Shown piece after piece: positions 63,423-64,000 of a stretch of DNA of 64,000 nucleotides. The stretch lies in NCBI GenBank assembly GCA_963755195.1, contig CAVWIZ010000003.1, positions 496,001 to 560,000 of the forward strand, in the 5' to 3' direction. The DNA comes from CAVQJU01 sp963755195. GTDB lineage: Bacteria > Acidobacteriota > Vicinamibacteria > Vicinamibacterales > CAVVIG01. A program made the translations under genes and the position numbers. The notes below the pieces were generated by a model, which saw nothing but the letters and a program-made list of their open reading frames with translations, had not been told where the DNA came from and searched no databases. Position 1 is the first letter of the stretch. Every line of letters starts with the position of its first letter.

Positions 63423-64000
63423 GTGCGCGTTCGTTCCAGCCGCAGCTCCTCAAGATCTGCGATCTTCAGAAACCCGCTGCGGCTTGTAAGCGGGTTATCG
63501 CCGTCACGGACCACGCCGACAAAGGCGACGCCCGTGTCGTGTGCGGCGGCCCAGTCGGCGTCGGCGTCGCCGAACAACGTCACGCGCGCCGCCGGCAAAC
63601 AATAGGCATCGAGGATGTGTTTGACGTTAGCCGTCTTGGTCTCCGGCGCCCCGAGGTACGTCCCGGAAGTAATCGGTCATCCGCCGGCGTCGGACAATTT
63701 CTCGAAGCTCATCCTGAGGTGTCCCTGAGACTACAAAGCAGGGCACCTTGCTGCTGCATTCGATCAGAAACCGCTCTGCACCGGGCACAAGCGGAGCACA
63801 TGTCACTTCCTCGACTACCAGATCCGCGAACCGGCAAGCCAGGACACCCATGTCATCGTCGGAAAGGGGCTGACTGAGAAACTCGTTGTAGTAGTGACGG
63901 AACTTCTCGAATCGCGACACGCCGCCGTGACGCCGGTGATGCGCCACGACTCTCTCGACGACTTCAGGCCCGTATGACTCAAACAAGCGTGCAAAGGCAC
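63419..64000 (-). CDS. HAD-superfamily phosphatase, partial, one frameshift
   Basis: The window holds about 193 C-terminal residues. FESYGPEVVERVVAHHRRHG and GVSRFEKFRHYYNEFLSQPL belong to the cap; APLVPGAERFLIECSSKVPC with FVVSGTPQDELREIV is the second HAD motif. After a shift near 63655 come TANVKHILDAYCLPAARVTL and FGDADADWAAAHDTGVAFVG, the fourth motif with its acidic residues. The N-terminal DxDGT nucleophile lies beyond the right edge. It probably acts on a sugar phosphate. It is the most upstream visible gene of the long minus-strand operon. Confidence 0.8.

Overview
The window is high-GC bacterial DNA carrying a very large cell-envelope polysaccharide locus. It holds about 45 protein genes, almost all for sugar-nucleotide synthesis, glycosyl transfer, glycan polymerisation, chain-length control and export, plus a family of large secreted proteins. 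No rRNA, tRNA, CRISPR array, insertion sequence or core phylogenetic marker was seen. The gene style (six-repeat FG-GAP proteins, MNT/HEPN modules, dense ATGA/GTGA overlaps, TANNNT boxes placed 6-7 nt before start codons) suggests an environmental bacterium of Acidobacteriota type, perhaps Vicinamibacteria. That is inference and is not proven here.

Layout. 1-2.1 kb (minus): WecA/MraY-type phosphosugar transferase and two GT2 glycosyltransferases. 2.2-4.8 kb (plus): membrane protein, ABC-2 permease and an ABC ATPase fused to a methyltransferase-like domain (Wzm/Wzt-type exporter). 5-9.5 kb (plus): two paralogous secreted FN3 proteins ending in a six-repeat FG-GAP tail. 9.6-15 kb: three methyltransferases, a putative sugar O-methyltransferase and a GT2. 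15-22 kb: a matrixin protease and a beta-helix protein, both on minus and both with the same six-repeat tail, separated by a PKD-type lipoprotein. 22-28.7 kb: GT2-GT4 fusion, NDP-sugar epimerase, tandem methyltransferase paralogues, membrane protein. 28.7-38 kb: O-antigen ligase, pseudopilin-like protein, ExoA-type GT2, WcaJ-type initiating transferase, LPG-synthase-like flippase, two MNT/HEPN toxin-antitoxin pairs around a large palindrome, Wzz/GumC protein. 38-41.6 kb (minus): transaldolase, GmhB, GmhA, HddC and HddA, a coherent GDP-heptose pathway feeding the same operon as Wzz. 41.6-47.3 kb: second O-antigen ligase, Idh/MocA oxidoreductase, SDR, orphan RHH antitoxin, UDP-sugar dehydrogenase and epimerase. 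47.4-64 kb (minus): one long operon with Nudix, two NTP-transferases, GNAT, epimerase, DegT aminotransferase, PglC-type sugar transferase, methyltransferase, SGNH hydrolase, two GT4s, a CapD-type dehydratase, a reductase, a Wzy polymerase, a TPR protein and a HAD phosphatase.

How it works together. There are three different lipid-carrier initiating enzymes, three polymerase/ligase-type membrane proteins and one ABC exporter, so several glycans are probably made here. One would contain heptose. Another would contain an amino-deoxy sugar made by dehydratase, aminotransferase and acetyltransferase. The secreted tail proteins are probably surface partners of these glycans.

Quality note. Single-base frameshifts are very dense at 1-4.2 kb and 38-47.3 kb, moderate at 47.4-64 kb and rare at 4.2-38 kb. 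Most broken genes are therefore annotated as one CDS each and the breaks are treated as probable consensus errors. The most unusual signals are the fixed 300-codon six-repeat tail shared by four secreted proteins in opposite orientations, a recurrent leaderless promoter layout, and short repeated remnants of a GT4 gene start in front of unrelated genes.
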